Shown here in pieces: positions 7,918 through 16,268 of a stretch of 64,000 nt of DNA; positions within the stretch are counted from its first letter, which is position 1, and each line of letters starts with the position of its first letter. Origin of the DNA: Sedimentibacter sp. SX930 (GTDB taxonomy: Bacteria; Bacillota; Bacilli; Lactobacillales; Aerococcaceae); the NCBI GenBank assembly GCA_002155105.1, contig MUZD01000001.1, positions 496,001-560,000 on the forward strand, written 5' to 3'. Below the pieces are notes generated by a model that saw only the letters and a list, made by a program, of their open reading frames with translations, was not told the DNA's origin and made no database searches. The position numbers and the translations under genes were made by a program.

Positions 7918-9621
7918 ATGCGAAGACCACTGATATCTTTTCAGAACTTTAGTTTCACCTATTCAGATCAAAAGGAACCGACGTTGGAAGAACTGAATGT
8001 CACCATCTACGAAGGAGAAAAAATACTTGTGCTCGGCCCTAGCGGCTCCGGGAAAACGACCTTTGCCCGCTGCCTCACTGGCGTATTGCCGAGTGAAGAG
8101 AACGGCGATGCAAGCGGAAACATCCTCTTTCACCATCAGATCAATCAAACGGTTGCCCCCTTTGAAGATTTTCTTCCGAATGAAATGAAACTGGTCAAGA
8201 ACAGTCTGATTCCCCACGCGGATCAGATGGGAAAATTTGGAGTGAAGCAACACGTCCCGTTCCGTACAGCGGATGATGTGAAAAAAATGGACAATTGGCA
8301 TGATTTTTTGAAGAAACGCCCTTATCTGAAGCGCAGTTTCATGAAATTGTCGGAACAGCAGTTGGGTGACATCACGATGGCCGGCATCTCCTTGGATGGC
8401 AAGCCAGTGATTCTATTCGATGAGCCATTGGCGAATCTGGACCCGAGTTCCGGGGATTTGGCCATGAAATTCATCGATGATCTGCATCGCGTCAGCGACA
8501 CGACCGTCCTCATCATCGAACATAGGTTGGAAGATGTATTGGCGCAACCGATTGATCGTATCCTGCTGTTTTCCGGCGGGCGGATCATCGCCGATGCGAC
8601 GCCGGAGGAGATACTCCGCACCGAAATTTTGAGCGATATCGGCATCCGGGAACCGCTTTACATCACGGCCATGCGCTATGCCGGAGTCGATCTGGACAAT
8701 GTCCGGGAACTGGCGAACGCCAAGAAAGTGAACGGGCCGCAATTAAAGGAACAGATGGAGAGTTGGCTGAATTATCTGCCGCAATTCAGGTATCCCGATT
8801 ATGATGAAGTGCTTCTGGAACTGGATGGCTTATCGTTCAAATACCCTTGGAACGACAAGGACATCGTCGACGGTGCCTTTCTCCGCATCTACAAAGGAGA
8901 AATGATCAGCTTGGTCGGTGCGAACGGCGCCGGCAAATCGACGCTTTCCCGTTTGATGACCGGAGAGGAAAAACCGCAGAGTGGCCATATCTACTGGAAA
9001 GGCCATGAAGTCAGCGACATCGATGCGGATGAAGCGGAAAACTTTGTCGGCTACGTCCCGCAGAACCCGAAAGACAGCCTGTCACAGGAAACCGTATATG
9101 AAGAGATTGCCTTAAAACTGAAACAGCGCAACTTGCCGGATGAAGAGATCCAAAGGAAAGTCGATGAAGTTGCGAAAGTTTGTGGACTGCAGTACATCAA
9201 AGACTTGCCGTTATCAATGCTGAGCTTCGGCCAATTGAAACGGGTGTCTATAGCAGCCGTCTTGGCACTTGATCCGGAGTTGATCATCTTGGATGAGCCG
9301 GCAGCCGGGCAGGATTTCAGCCATTATAAGGACATCATGCATTTCCTCCAGCGGATCCACCAGAACGGTGTGACCGTCGTGATCGTAACGCATGACATGC
9401 ACCTGATGCTGGAATACACCCGCAGAGCGGTCGTCATGGCCAAAGGGAAGATCGTGGCCGATACGAGTTCCGCTTTTGTCCTCATCAATCCGAGGCTGAT
9501 CCAGATCGCCTCATTGAAAGAGACCACCTTGTTCACCTTCGCCAATCAGATCGGAATGACGGATCCGTATTCCTTTACGGAAAAATTCGTCTACTACGAT
9601 CGGGCAGCGCGGCTATTCTGA
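7918..9621 (+). CDS. Two-domain ECF-type ABC transporter ATPase, orphan
   Basis: A 567-residue protein with two fused ATP-binding domains, as in YkoD-like ECF vitamin transporters that power uptake through an EcfT and an S component. Domain 1 has Walker A GPSGSGKTT (40-48), Walker B VILFDEP (164-170) and a switch His202. However, its signature is LSEQQ (144-148) instead of LSGGQ, and no Q-loop is recognisable in the unusual stretch between residues 65 and 143. Domain 2 looks complete: Walker A GANGAGKST (334-342), Q-loop VGYVPQNP, signature LSFGQ (435-439), LIILDEPAAGQD and VTHDMH. No EcfT or S gene is adjacent. AAGGAGG precedes ATG 7918 and a terminator follows. Confidence 0.85.
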   Translation: MRRPLISFQNFSFTYSDQKEPTLEELNVTIYEGEKILVLGPSGSGKTTFARCLTGVLPSEENGDASGNILFHHQINQTVAPFEDFLPNEMKLVKNSLIPHADQMGKFGVKQHVPFRTADDVKKMDNWHDFLKKRPYLKRSFMKLSEQQLGDITMAGISLDGKPVILFDEPLANLDPSSGDLAMKFIDDLHRVSDTTVLIIEHRLEDVLAQPIDRILLFSGGRIIADATPEEILRTEILSDIGIREPLYITAMRYAGVDLDNVRELANAKKVNGPQLKEQMESWLNYLPQFRYPDYDEVLLELDGLSFKYPWNDKDIVDGAFLRIYKGEMISLVGANGAGKSTLSRLMTGEEKPQSGHIYWKGHEVSDIDADEAENFVGYVPQNPKDSLSQETVYEEIALKLKQRNLPDEEIQRKVDEVAKVCGLQYIKDLPLSMLSFGQLKRVSIAAVLALDPELIILDEPAAGQDFSHYKDIMHFLQRIHQNGVTVVIVTHDMHLMLEYTRRAVVMAKGKIVADTSSAFVLINPRLIQIASLKETTLFTFANQIGMTDPYSFTEKFVYYDRAARLF

Positions 9622-9641
9622 TGATAATCCCTTTAAGCTCC

Positions 9642-9674
9642 AAACGCCGGAATGATCATTTCTGGCGTTTTTTG
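9642..9674 (+). terminator. Intrinsic terminator after the ECF-type ATPase
   Basis: AAACGCC pairs with GGCGTTT around an inner palindrome AATGATCATT, followed by T residues. It makes the ATPase gene monocistronic. Confidence 0.85.
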
Positions 9675-9821
9675 TTCGTATTTTTGCTGAAAATGATGCT
9701 ACTTCTTATATAATAATAGTGTTTTGTGCTAACATAATAGTGATGAGTGAATATCCGATTGCCTATCCGCAATCGGAGTGATCGTTCAGCGCCCACAAAT
9801 AAACGATAAAGGCGGGAGAAA

Positions 9822-10910
9822 ATGACTGACAAACCGATCATTACTTTAGAGAATGTAAAAAAAGTATACGATGATGAAACTGTATTGCACGATATTAGCT
9901 TTGAACTTGAAAAAGGTAAATTTTACACACTTTTGGGACCATCCGGCTGCGGGAAGACGACTATTCTGCGTTTGATTGCCGGCTTCGCGGACGCTACGGA
10001 AGGCATCATCAAAATCAATGGCGAAACGGTGAATGACATACCGGCGAACCGTCGCAAAGTCAATACCGTTTTCCAGGACTACGCATTGTTCCCCCATATG
10101 AATGTTTTCGATAACATCGCATTCGGGCTGACGATCAAAAAAATGCCCAAGGACCAGGTCAAGCTGAAAGTTGAGGAAGCCCTGAAAATGGTTCAACTTG
10201 AGGGCTATGAGAACCGTGAAATCAGCGAAATGTCGGGCGGCCAGCAACAGCGCGTTGCAATCGCCAGGGCCATCGTCAACGAACCGGATGTGCTGCTGTT
10301 GGATGAACCGTTGTCGGCTTTGGACTTGAAGCTGCGCACGGATATGCAGTACGAACTGAGGGAACTGCAGCAGCGTCTGGGCATCACCTTCATTTTTGTT
10401 ACGCACGATCAGGAAGAGGCGTTGGCCATGAGCGATTGGATTTTCGTCATGAACAAAGGCGAGATTGTCCAGAGTGGCACACCTGTGGATATTTATGATG
10501 AACCGATCGACCGTTTCGTCGCAGATTTCATCGGCGAAAGCAATATCGTTCCGGGGAAAATGGTTGAAGATTACAAAGTCAGCTTCGTCGGCAAGGAGTT
10601 CGAATGTTCCGATGCGGGAATCACGCCGGGCGAAAAAATCGAAATCGTCATCCGTCCGGAAGATCTGGAGTTGACGACTGTCGAAAACGGCAAACTGGTC
10701 GTGAACATCGATACGCAGCTGTTCCGCGGTGTCCACTATGAGATCATCGGCTACGACAAGGACGGAAACGAGTGGATGATCCATTCCACCAAGCGTGCGG
10801 AAATCGGCAAGGATGTCGGGCTCCATTTCGGTCCGCAGGATATCCATGTCATGCGTCTGGGCGAATCCGAAGAAGAATTCGATGCCCGTCTCGAAAGTTA
10901 TGAAGAGTAG
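9822..10910 (+). CDS. potA: Spermidine/putrescine ABC transporter ATPase PotA
   Basis: PotA energises polyamine import by the PotABCD complex at the membrane. The 362-residue product has Walker [10 protein letters not shown] near residue 38-46, Q-loop [11 protein letters not shown], signature MSGGQQQR, Walker [13 protein letters not shown] and switch THDQEEA. A C-terminal TOBE domain, with the [11 protein letters not shown] signature, matches the family. The gene starts a four-gene run: potA ends 12 bases before potB and the later genes overlap by 4 bp. Upstream, about 150 bp separate it from a terminator and hold its promoter. Confidence 0.95.
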   Translation: MTDKPIITLENVKKVYDDETVLHDISFELEKGKFYTLLGPSGCGKTTILRLIAGFADATEGIIKINGETVNDIPANRRKVNTVFQDYALFPHMNVFDNIAFGLTIKKMPKDQVKLKVEEALKMVQLEGYENREISEMSGGQQQRVAIARAIVNEPDVLLLDEPLSALDLKLRTDMQYELRELQQRLGITFIFVTHDQEEALAMSDWIFVMNKGEIVQSGTPVDIYDEPIDRFVADFIGESNIVPGKMVEDYKVSFVGKEFECSDAGITPGEKIEIVIRPEDLELTTVENGKLVVNIDTQLFRGVHYEIIGYDKDGNEWMIHSTKRAEIGKDVGLHFGPQDIHVMRLGESEEEFDARLESYEE

Positions 10911-10922
10911 GGGGGAAGAGAC

Positions 10923-11738
10923 ATGACGAAAAATTCTAGAGCGTTTTATTCTGTTCCTTACGTGCTGTGGTTGGGGTTGTTTGTCCTCGCGCCGATGCTG
11001 TTGATCCTGTATCAGTCCTTTTTCGACATCACCGGGTCCTTAACGTTTGCCAACTACGCGACCTATTTCAGCTCGGGAAATTATCTGCGGATGACGATGA
11101 ATTCGTTCCTTTATGCGTTCATCATCACTCTCGTGACGTTCCTGATCAGTTACCCGACGGCGCTGTTCCTGAGCCGGACGCAGCACAAGCAACTTTGGCT
11201 GTCCTTAATCATTCTGCCGACATGGATCAATCTCTTGCTGAAGGCGTATGCATTCATCGGTTTGTTCAGTCAGAGTGGTACGGTCAATCAATTCCTTGGC
11301 TTCATGGGCATAAGTCCCCAACAGATCCTGTTCACGGACTTCAGTTTCATTTTCGTGGCGGCCTACATCGAGCTGCCTTTCATGATCCTGCCGATCTTCA
11401 ATTCGATCGAAGAGCTGAACCCGTCCTTGATCGTAGCAAGCGAGGACTTGGGTGCGACAAGGATGCAGACTTTGACTCGGGTCATCTTTCCTTTGACGAT
11501 GAGCGGCGTGCGCAGTGGCTTTCAGGCCGTCTTCATTCCGTCGTTGTCGCTGTTCATGCTGACGCGTCTGATCGGCGGAAACCGGGTAATCACGCTGGGA
11601 ACCGCAGTTGAGCAGCATTTTCTCGTCACCCAGAACTGGGGGATGGGATCGACGATCGGCGTCATTCTGATCATCAGCATGATTGCCATCATGTCCCTGA
11701 CGAGTGACAAAAAGAAGAAAGGCAGGCGAGCCAAATGA
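10923..11738 (+). CDS. potB: Spermidine/putrescine ABC transporter permease PotB
   Basis: A 271-residue inner-membrane permease with about six hydrophobic helices; the first begins near residue 10 (VPYVLWLGLFVLAPMLLILY). The cytoplasmic EAA loop that docks PotA reads ASEDLGATRMQTLTRVIFP around residues 175-193. ATG 10923 follows a GGGGGAAGAG site. The stop codon overlaps the potC start by four bases (ATGA), which implies coupled translation. Confidence 0.94.
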   Translation: MTKNSRAFYSVPYVLWLGLFVLAPMLLILYQSFFDITGSLTFANYATYFSSGNYLRMTMNSFLYAFIITLVTFLISYPTALFLSRTQHKQLWLSLIILPTWINLLLKAYAFIGLFSQSGTVNQFLGFMGISPQQILFTDFSFIFVAAYIELPFMILPIFNSIEELNPSLIVASEDLGATRMQTLTRVIFPLTMSGVRSGFQAVFIPSLSLFMLTRLIGGNRVITLGTAVEQHFLVTQNWGMGSTIGVILIISMIAIMSLTSDKKKKGRRAK

Positions 11739-12586
11739 AGACAACAGCCAACACGAAGTGGAACAATGCCTTCCTTGCGCTTGTTTTCGCCTTGCTGTAC
11801 CTGCCGATTTTTTATCTGATTTTTTATTCGTTCAATGCCGGCGGGACCATGAACAGCTTCACCGGCTTCACCTGGGAGCATTACCAAGCCGTTTTTGAGG
11901 ATACGCGCTTGATCGGCATCGTCTTGAACACATTTTTGGTGGCTTTGCTTTCGGCCCTCAGCGCGACTGCAATCGGTACGATGGGTGCAATCTTCATTTA
12001 TTACACAAAAAAACGCAGCACCAAAAATGCGCTTCTGAGTCTTAACAACGTGTTGATGGTTTCCCCTGACGTCATCATCGGGGCGAGCCTGTTGATCCTT
12101 TTCACGTTGCTCGGCTTTTCGCTGGGATTCTCTTCGGTGCTGCTGTCGCACATCGCTTTTTCGATTCCGATCGTCGTGCTGATGGTACTGCCGAAGCTTT
12201 ATGAGATGAATGATTCGATGATCAGTGCGGCCCAGGATCTGGGCGCCAGCTCCGGCCAAGTGTTCAGCAGAATCCTGATCCCGAGTATCACTCCAGGGAT
12301 CCTGAGCGGTTTCTTCATGGCCTTCACCTATTCCTTGGATGATTTTGCGGTGACCTTTTTCGTGACGGGGAACGGCTTCACCACTTTGGCGGTGGAAATC
12401 TATTCGCGGGCCCGCCGTGGTGTCAGCCTGGAAATCAATGCGCTCAGTGCGCTGATGTTCCTGTTCACGCTGCTGTTGGTCTTGGGCTACTATTTCATTC
12501 AACAATACGGGCACAATAAACGGGCGCAACAATTAAAGGCGATTGGAAAACGCGCCGGTTCGGATAAGGCGGTGAAGCGCGGATGA
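11735..12586 (+). CDS. potC: Spermidine/putrescine ABC transporter permease PotC
   Basis: The second permease, 283 residues, forms the heteromeric channel with PotB. Six hydrophobic segments are visible from NAFLALVFALLYLPIFYLIF on, and the EAA loop reads AAQDLGASSGQVFSRILIP. The C-terminus is basic and cytoplasmic. It overlaps potB and potD by four bases on each side (ATGA). Confidence 0.94.
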   Translation: MKTTANTKWNNAFLALVFALLYLPIFYLIFYSFNAGGTMNSFTGFTWEHYQAVFEDTRLIGIVLNTFLVALLSALSATAIGTMGAIFIYYTKKRSTKNALLSLNNVLMVSPDVIIGASLLILFTLLGFSLGFSSVLLSHIAFSIPIVVLMVLPKLYEMNDSMISAAQDLGASSGQVFSRILIPSITPGILSGFFMAFTYSLDDFAVTFFVTGNGFTTLAVEIYSRARRGVSLEINALSALMFLFTLLLVLGYYFIQQYGHNKRAQQLKAIGKRAGSDKAVKRG

Positions 12587-13653
12587 AAAAATTAATGGGA
12601 ATGGCGGTTGCTGTGCTGCTTGCTTGTGCAGTCATCGCTTTCGGAATAAACTCCTTGAACAGATCGCAAGGTTTTTCGGATGGGAATACGCTGACGATTT
12701 ACAACTGGGGCGATTATATCGAACCGGAGCTGATCACAAAATTCGAAGAGGAGTCCGGGTATAAAGTTTCTTACGAAACGTTTGATTCGAACGAGGCGAT
12801 GTACACCAAAGTCAAACAGGGCGGAACGGCCTACGATCTGAGTATCCCTTCGGAGTACATGATCGACAAAATGGCTGAAGAGGGCTTGCTGATCGAACTG
12901 GACCATTCGAAGATCGATGGTCTGGAGAATATCGATCCGCGCTTCCTGGATTTGCCGTTCGACGAAGGCAACAAATACTCTATCCCTTATTTCTGGGGAA
13001 CCTTGGGCATCATCTACAACGACAAAATGGTCACGGAAGAGATCACTTCCTGGTCCGATCTGTGGGATCCGAGCTATGCGAACAGTCTGCTTCTGATCGA
13101 CGGGGCGCGTGAAGTAATGGGGCTGGGCCTCCAAAGTGAAGGCTACTCGCTGAACGAAACCGACCCGATGATCTTGACTGAGATTGCGGAGAAATTGAAG
13201 GACATTACGCCGAACGTCAAAGCGATCGTTGCCGATGAAATCAAGATGTACATGATCCAGGAGGAGGCGGCCATCGCCGTGACTTTCTCCGGAGAAGCCA
13301 GCGAGATGCTCTGGGAAAACGAAAATCTCCATTATGTGATCCCGGAAGAAGGCTCCAATCTGTGGTTCGACAATATCGTCATACCGAAGACCGCAAGAAA
13401 TATCGATGGCGCTTATGCCTTCATCAATTTCATGCTGGAACCTGAAAATGCTGCAATCAATGCGGAATACGTCGGCTACGCCACGCCGAACCAAACCGCC
13501 ATCGAGCTGATGGATCCCGAGATCACCAGCGACGAACAGTTTTATCCTTCCGACGAAATCATGGACAAACTCGAGGTCTACGAAAACCTGGGCGCCAAAA
13601 CCCTGGGAACGTACAATGATCTATTTCTTGAAATCAAGATGTTCCGGAAATAG
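12583..13653 (+). CDS. potD: Polyamine-binding protein PotD
   Basis: A 356-residue periplasmic-type binding protein that delivers spermidine or putrescine to PotBC. One hydrophobic N-terminal segment (residues 5-22) contains LLAC, a possible lipobox. Because hydrophobic residues continue after the Cys, an uncleaved membrane anchor is also possible. The mature part opens with TLTIYNWGDYIEPELI, and FDSNEAMYTKVKQGG, DLSIPSEYMIDKM and PYFWGTLGIIYN are family hallmarks. It is the last gene of potABCD. Downstream hairpins at 13688-13773 and a terminator at 13906 end the operon. Confidence 0.94.
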   Translation: MKKLMGMAVAVLLACAVIAFGINSLNRSQGFSDGNTLTIYNWGDYIEPELITKFEEESGYKVSYETFDSNEAMYTKVKQGGTAYDLSIPSEYMIDKMAEEGLLIELDHSKIDGLENIDPRFLDLPFDEGNKYSIPYFWGTLGIIYNDKMVTEEITSWSDLWDPSYANSLLLIDGAREVMGLGLQSEGYSLNETDPMILTEIAEKLKDITPNVKAIVADEIKMYMIQEEAAIAVTFSGEASEMLWENENLHYVIPEEGSNLWFDNIVIPKTARNIDGAYAFINFMLEPENAAINAEYVGYATPNQTAIELMDPEITSDEQFYPSDEIMDKLEVYENLGAKTLGTYNDLFLEIKMFRK

Positions 13654-13687
13654 AGGAAACGATGAATCCCACTCTAGAAATCGAGCA

Positions 13688-13773
13688 CTAAGAGGATATT
13701 ACGAGAACGGTCGCTTTTTGACCGTGACGTAATATCAGCTTAGGCACTCAAACGTCACAGTGCGACGTTTGAG
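13688..13773 (+). other. Two strong hairpins in the potD 3' region
   Basis: Hairpin 1 (13688-13743) is a three-tier stem: CTAAG/CTTAG, ATATTACG/CGTAATAT and ACGGTC/GACCGT, separated by small internal loops. Hairpin 2 is CTCAAACGTC/GACGTTTGAG (13747-13773). Neither has a long T run. They could stabilise the pot mRNA or belong to a small RNA ending at the terminator near 13933. Confidence 0.6.
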
Positions 13774-13905
13774 GTCTTTAACATTCTTTGTACCAAGGCT
13801 AGAGATGCATGTTCTATTAGGGATTCAGAGTTCGACTATAAGGATACGATGAATTGCGGGTAGGGGATAAGCTAACATTTTTAGTGTCAGTATTCTAATT
13901 TTCTT

Positions 13906-13933
13906 CAAAAAGCGGCTGAGAAGTCGCTTTTTG
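13906..13933 (+). terminator. Terminator-like hairpin downstream of potABCD
   Basis: CAAAAAGCG (13906-13914) pairs with CGCTTTTTG (13925-13933). The T-rich 3' arm supports termination. Confidence 0.7.
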
Positions 13934-13947
13934 TGTGGAGAAAAATA

Positions 13948-13978
13948 TTGACTTAATCTTAAGGTTAAGAGGTAAGCT
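13948..13978 (+). promoter_or_regulatory. MerR-type promoter with 19-bp spacer and internal dyad
   Basis: TTGACT (13948-13953) and TAAGCT (13973-13978) are 19 bp apart, too far for ordinary sigma-A use. The spacer holds the near-palindrome CTTAATCTTAAGGTTAAG (13952-13969). This is the layout of MerR-family activators, which twist the DNA to align the two boxes. No merR gene is nearby. Confidence 0.65.
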
Positions 13979-14021
13979 TGCATAGAAACATACTAGAATT
14001 TCATTTAAGCGAGGCGGGATA

Positions 14022-14525
14022 ATGAGAAAGAGAATCTTGCTAACTTTCATGCTCTTCGCAGTTGGTCTATTAGCCGCTTGCTTTAGACAAACTTTTGAAA
14101 GAGGTGAGATAGATTTGAACTCAGGACTACAGATTAACCAATCGTCAGAAAATGGTATTGAGACTGGAGGAGATAAAATGCAGATACAAATTCAAGATAA
14201 CGCGCATACTGTTGTATTTATGCTAAATAATAGTGTTGCGGCAGGATCACTCTATAAGCAGCTTCCGTTGAAAATAATGGTGGAGAATTATGGGAACAAC
14301 GAAAAAATATTTTATCCGCCAACGAAACTGAATACCAGTAACACTCCAAGTGCAGAAGGCCCCGCTGGGACACTTGCGTATTTCGAACCATGGGGAAATG
14401 TTGTCATGTATTATGGCAGCTTTGGACGTTATCGGGGGTTGTATGATTTGGGAATAGCTGTTTCAGGGGGAGAACATATCAGAGAATTGACAGGGGAAAT
14501 ATCTGTTACCAAGGTTTCTGATTGA
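14022..14525 (+). CDS. Cyclophilin-like fold lipoprotein
   Basis: A 167-residue exported lipoprotein: signal MRKRILLTFMLFAVGLLAAC with lipobox LAAC and Cys20. The mature part from about residue 53 (MQIQIQDNAHTVVFMLNNS) through PEGPAGTLAYFEPWGNVVMYYGSF-like text (seen as EGPAGTLAYFEPWGNVVMYY) and LYDLGIAV matches the cyclophilin-like fold family. Its members often occur beside MerR-regulated oxidoreductases. True prolyl isomerase activity is not established for this family. The MerR-type promoter just upstream suggests stress- or effector-dependent expression. Codon use is somewhat more AT-rich than neighbours. Confidence 0.75.
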   Translation: MRKRILLTFMLFAVGLLAACFRQTFERGEIDLNSGLQINQSSENGIETGGDKMQIQIQDNAHTVVFMLNNSVAAGSLYKQLPLKIMVENYGNNEKIFYPPTKLNTSNTPSAEGPAGTLAYFEPWGNVVMYYGSFGRYRGLYDLGIAVSGGEHIRELTGEISVTKVSD

Positions 14526-14660
14526 AATCAGTTGGAGTGTATTGGTTTGGCAGCCGCACTCACAATATACTCAAAAAGTCTGTCGAAGAAATTCCGCTTC
14601 ACAATCCGCGCAAGGTTGTGCTATCATTAAAATAAGATTAAAAAGAAAGAAGGTAATCTC

Positions 14661-15038
14661 TTGACTAAATTCATCAGTACGGAAAAAGCGCCTGCAGCGA
14701 TCGGGCCTTATTCGCAAGGAACAAGAAAGAACGGCTTCATCTTCTCATCCGGACAATTACCGATCGATATGGAAACGAAAGAGCTTGTGACTGACCCTGC
14801 AGCAGCGACAACAGCCAGCCTGAACAATGTTTTGACGATCGTCAAAGCAGGCGGCGGATCGTTGGAATCGATCGTGAAAGTCAACGTGTTCGTGAAGGAC
14901 ATCAATGATTTTGACGCCATCAACGGCGCTTACACTGCATTCTTCGGCGAACATAAACCAGCCCGTTCATTGGTGCAGGTGGCCGCTTTGCCGAAAGATG
15001 CCATCATCGAAATCGAAGCCATCGCAGGAAAAGACTGA
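14661..15038 (+). CDS. ridA: RidA family 2-iminobutanoate/2-iminopropanoate deaminase
   Basis: RidA hydrolyses reactive enamine/imine intermediates released by PLP enzymes such as serine and threonine dehydratases. The 125-residue product shows the family start KAPAAIGPYSQG, SGQLPID, the internal KVNVFVKDINDF and the end PARSLVQVAALPKDAIIEIEA, including the substrate-binding Arg. The start is TTG 14661, with AGAAGGT upstream. It lies beside the serine dehydratase genes on the opposite strand, a functionally sensible neighbourhood. Confidence 0.95.
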   Translation: MTKFISTEKAPAAIGPYSQGTRKNGFIFSSGQLPIDMETKELVTDPAAATTASLNNVLTIVKAGGGSLESIVKVNVFVKDINDFDAINGAYTAFFGEHKPARSLVQVAALPKDAIIEIEAIAGKD

Positions 15039-15046
15039 TACTAATA

Positions 15047-15094
15047 AAGAAGAACGGCTATCTCACCTTTGGAGAAAGCCGTTCTTCTTTTATT
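15047..15094 (+). terminator. Intrinsic terminator after ridA
   Basis: AAGAAGAACGGCT pairs with AGCCGTTCTTCTT and is followed by T residues. Confidence 0.88.
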
Positions 15095-15114
15095 TGACAG
15101 GACTGTGTTCGGGA

Positions 15115-15245
15115 TGTCCGATTCATGCGGGTTATCGGACAAGTTTAGATCTGGACGTGTTCGGGATGTCCGATTCATATGAGATATCGGACAACAATCG
15201 ATCTGAATGTGTACTGTATGTCCGATTCTTCCGCTTTATTAGACA
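15115..15245. repeat. Tandem hairpin array, TGTCCGAT family (3 units, 52-bp period)
   Basis: Three 27-bp hairpin units begin at 15115, 15167 and 15219, exactly 52 bp apart. Each has TGTCCGAT at the left and ATCGGACA at the right (third unit ATTAGACA). Spacers of 25 bp share GATCTG and TGTTCGGGA-like text. The same family occurs at 55316-55394. Confidence 0.8.
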
Positions 15246-15311
15246 TTCCTAGCATTGATGTGGATGCAGCACGATGAATCTCAGGTCAATCAATTAGGAG
15301 AGAGGCGCCCG

Positions 15312-16250
15312 CTATTCGAATGGATTCGCTTTGACCGGTGGCTGATCATCCACCCATTCCGGCTTGACCTCCAGCTGCTGCCCGAAGATCATCATTTTCA
15401 GGCGGACGCCTTCACGGGTGGCTGCAAGGCCGCCCAAGCCGGTTTCGCGCAGGGAGGCCGGAAGGGTTTTCCCGACTTTGCGCATCGCTTCGATCACATC
15501 GTCGGCGGGGATTTTGTTCGTCAGCCCGGCCAAGGCCATATCGGCGCTGATCAAGGCGTTGACTGCACCGATCGCATTGCGCTTGACGCAGGGTATTTCC
15601 ACCAGTCCGGCAACCGGGTCGCAGACGAGGCCGAGCAGATTGCTGATGGCCATCGCCATCGCTTCCGATGCCTGCTCTGGCGTGCCACCCGCGATTTCGA
15701 CGGCCGCGGCTGCTGCCATCCCGGATGCACTCCCGACTTCGGCCTGGCAGCCTCCAGCGGCTCCCGCGATCATGGCATTGTTGGCGATCACCATGCCGAA
15801 CCCGCTGGCGCAGAAGAGCATTTGGACCATCTGCTCCTCCGTCAGCCCAAGCTTGTCCTTGATCGCGAACATCACACCGGGCAAAGTCCCCGATGAACCG
15901 GCAGTCGGAGTGGCGCAGATGATGCCCAACGAAGCGTTGACTTCGTTCGTGGCGATGGCGCTCTCCACTGCGATCAGCAGGTCATCGCCTGAAAGGGTAT
16001 TGCCGCGTTGGCGGTAGTTCCGCAGTTTCACGGCTTCGCCGCCTGTCAAACCAGTGGGGGAAAATACGCCATCGCCAGTTAAGCCTTTTTCGACTGCGGC
16101 TTTCATGACGTGGTAATTGTTGCGCATCTGTTCCCAAATATCCTCGCGCGTCCGGTGGCTCTTGGCCATTTCCTGCAGCAGCATCAATTCGGAAATCGGT
16201 TTGCCGCTTTCCTCCGCGGCAGTAACCAGTTCTGCAATCTTATTGTACAA
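15312..16250 (-). CDS. sdaAA: L-serine dehydratase, iron-sulfur-dependent, alpha subunit
   Basis: SdaAA and SdaAB form the [4Fe-4S] enzyme that deaminates L-serine to pyruvate and ammonia. The 312-residue alpha subunit has the cluster cysteines and neighbours in ICATPTAGSSGT, GGCQAEVGSASGMAAA and VCDPVAGLVEIPCVKRN. It starts at TTG 16250 with AGAAGGA upstream. It lies 18 bases after sdaAB on the same strand, forming an operon. RidA, which removes the iminopyruvate side product, is encoded nearby on the other strand. Confidence 0.95.
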   Translation of the reverse strand: MYNKIAELVTAAEESGKPISELMLLQEMAKSHRTREDIWEQMRNNYHVMKAAVEKGLTGDGVFSPTGLTGGEAVKLRNYRQRGNTLSGDDLLIAVESAIATNEVNASLGIICATPTAGSSGTLPGVMFAIKDKLGLTEEQMVQMLFCASGFGMVIANNAMIAGAAGGCQAEVGSASGMAAAAAVEIAGGTPEQASEAMAMAISNLLGLVCDPVAGLVEIPCVKRNAIGAVNALISADMALAGLTNKIPADDVIEAMRKVGKTLPASLRETGLGGLAATREGVRLKMMIFGQQLEVKPEWVDDQPPVKANPFE

Positions 16251-16268
16251 AGCCGTATTCCTTCTTTC

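Noticed and set aside
11522-12532. Long open frame on the minus strand opposite potBC
   Set aside because: It mirrors conserved pot genes, has biased composition (Gln/Arg/His-rich) and no recognisable domain.
15255-16017. Plus-strand frames opposite sdaAA
   Set aside because: sdaAA is strongly supported by its iron-sulfur motifs; the opposite frames lack similarity and start signals.
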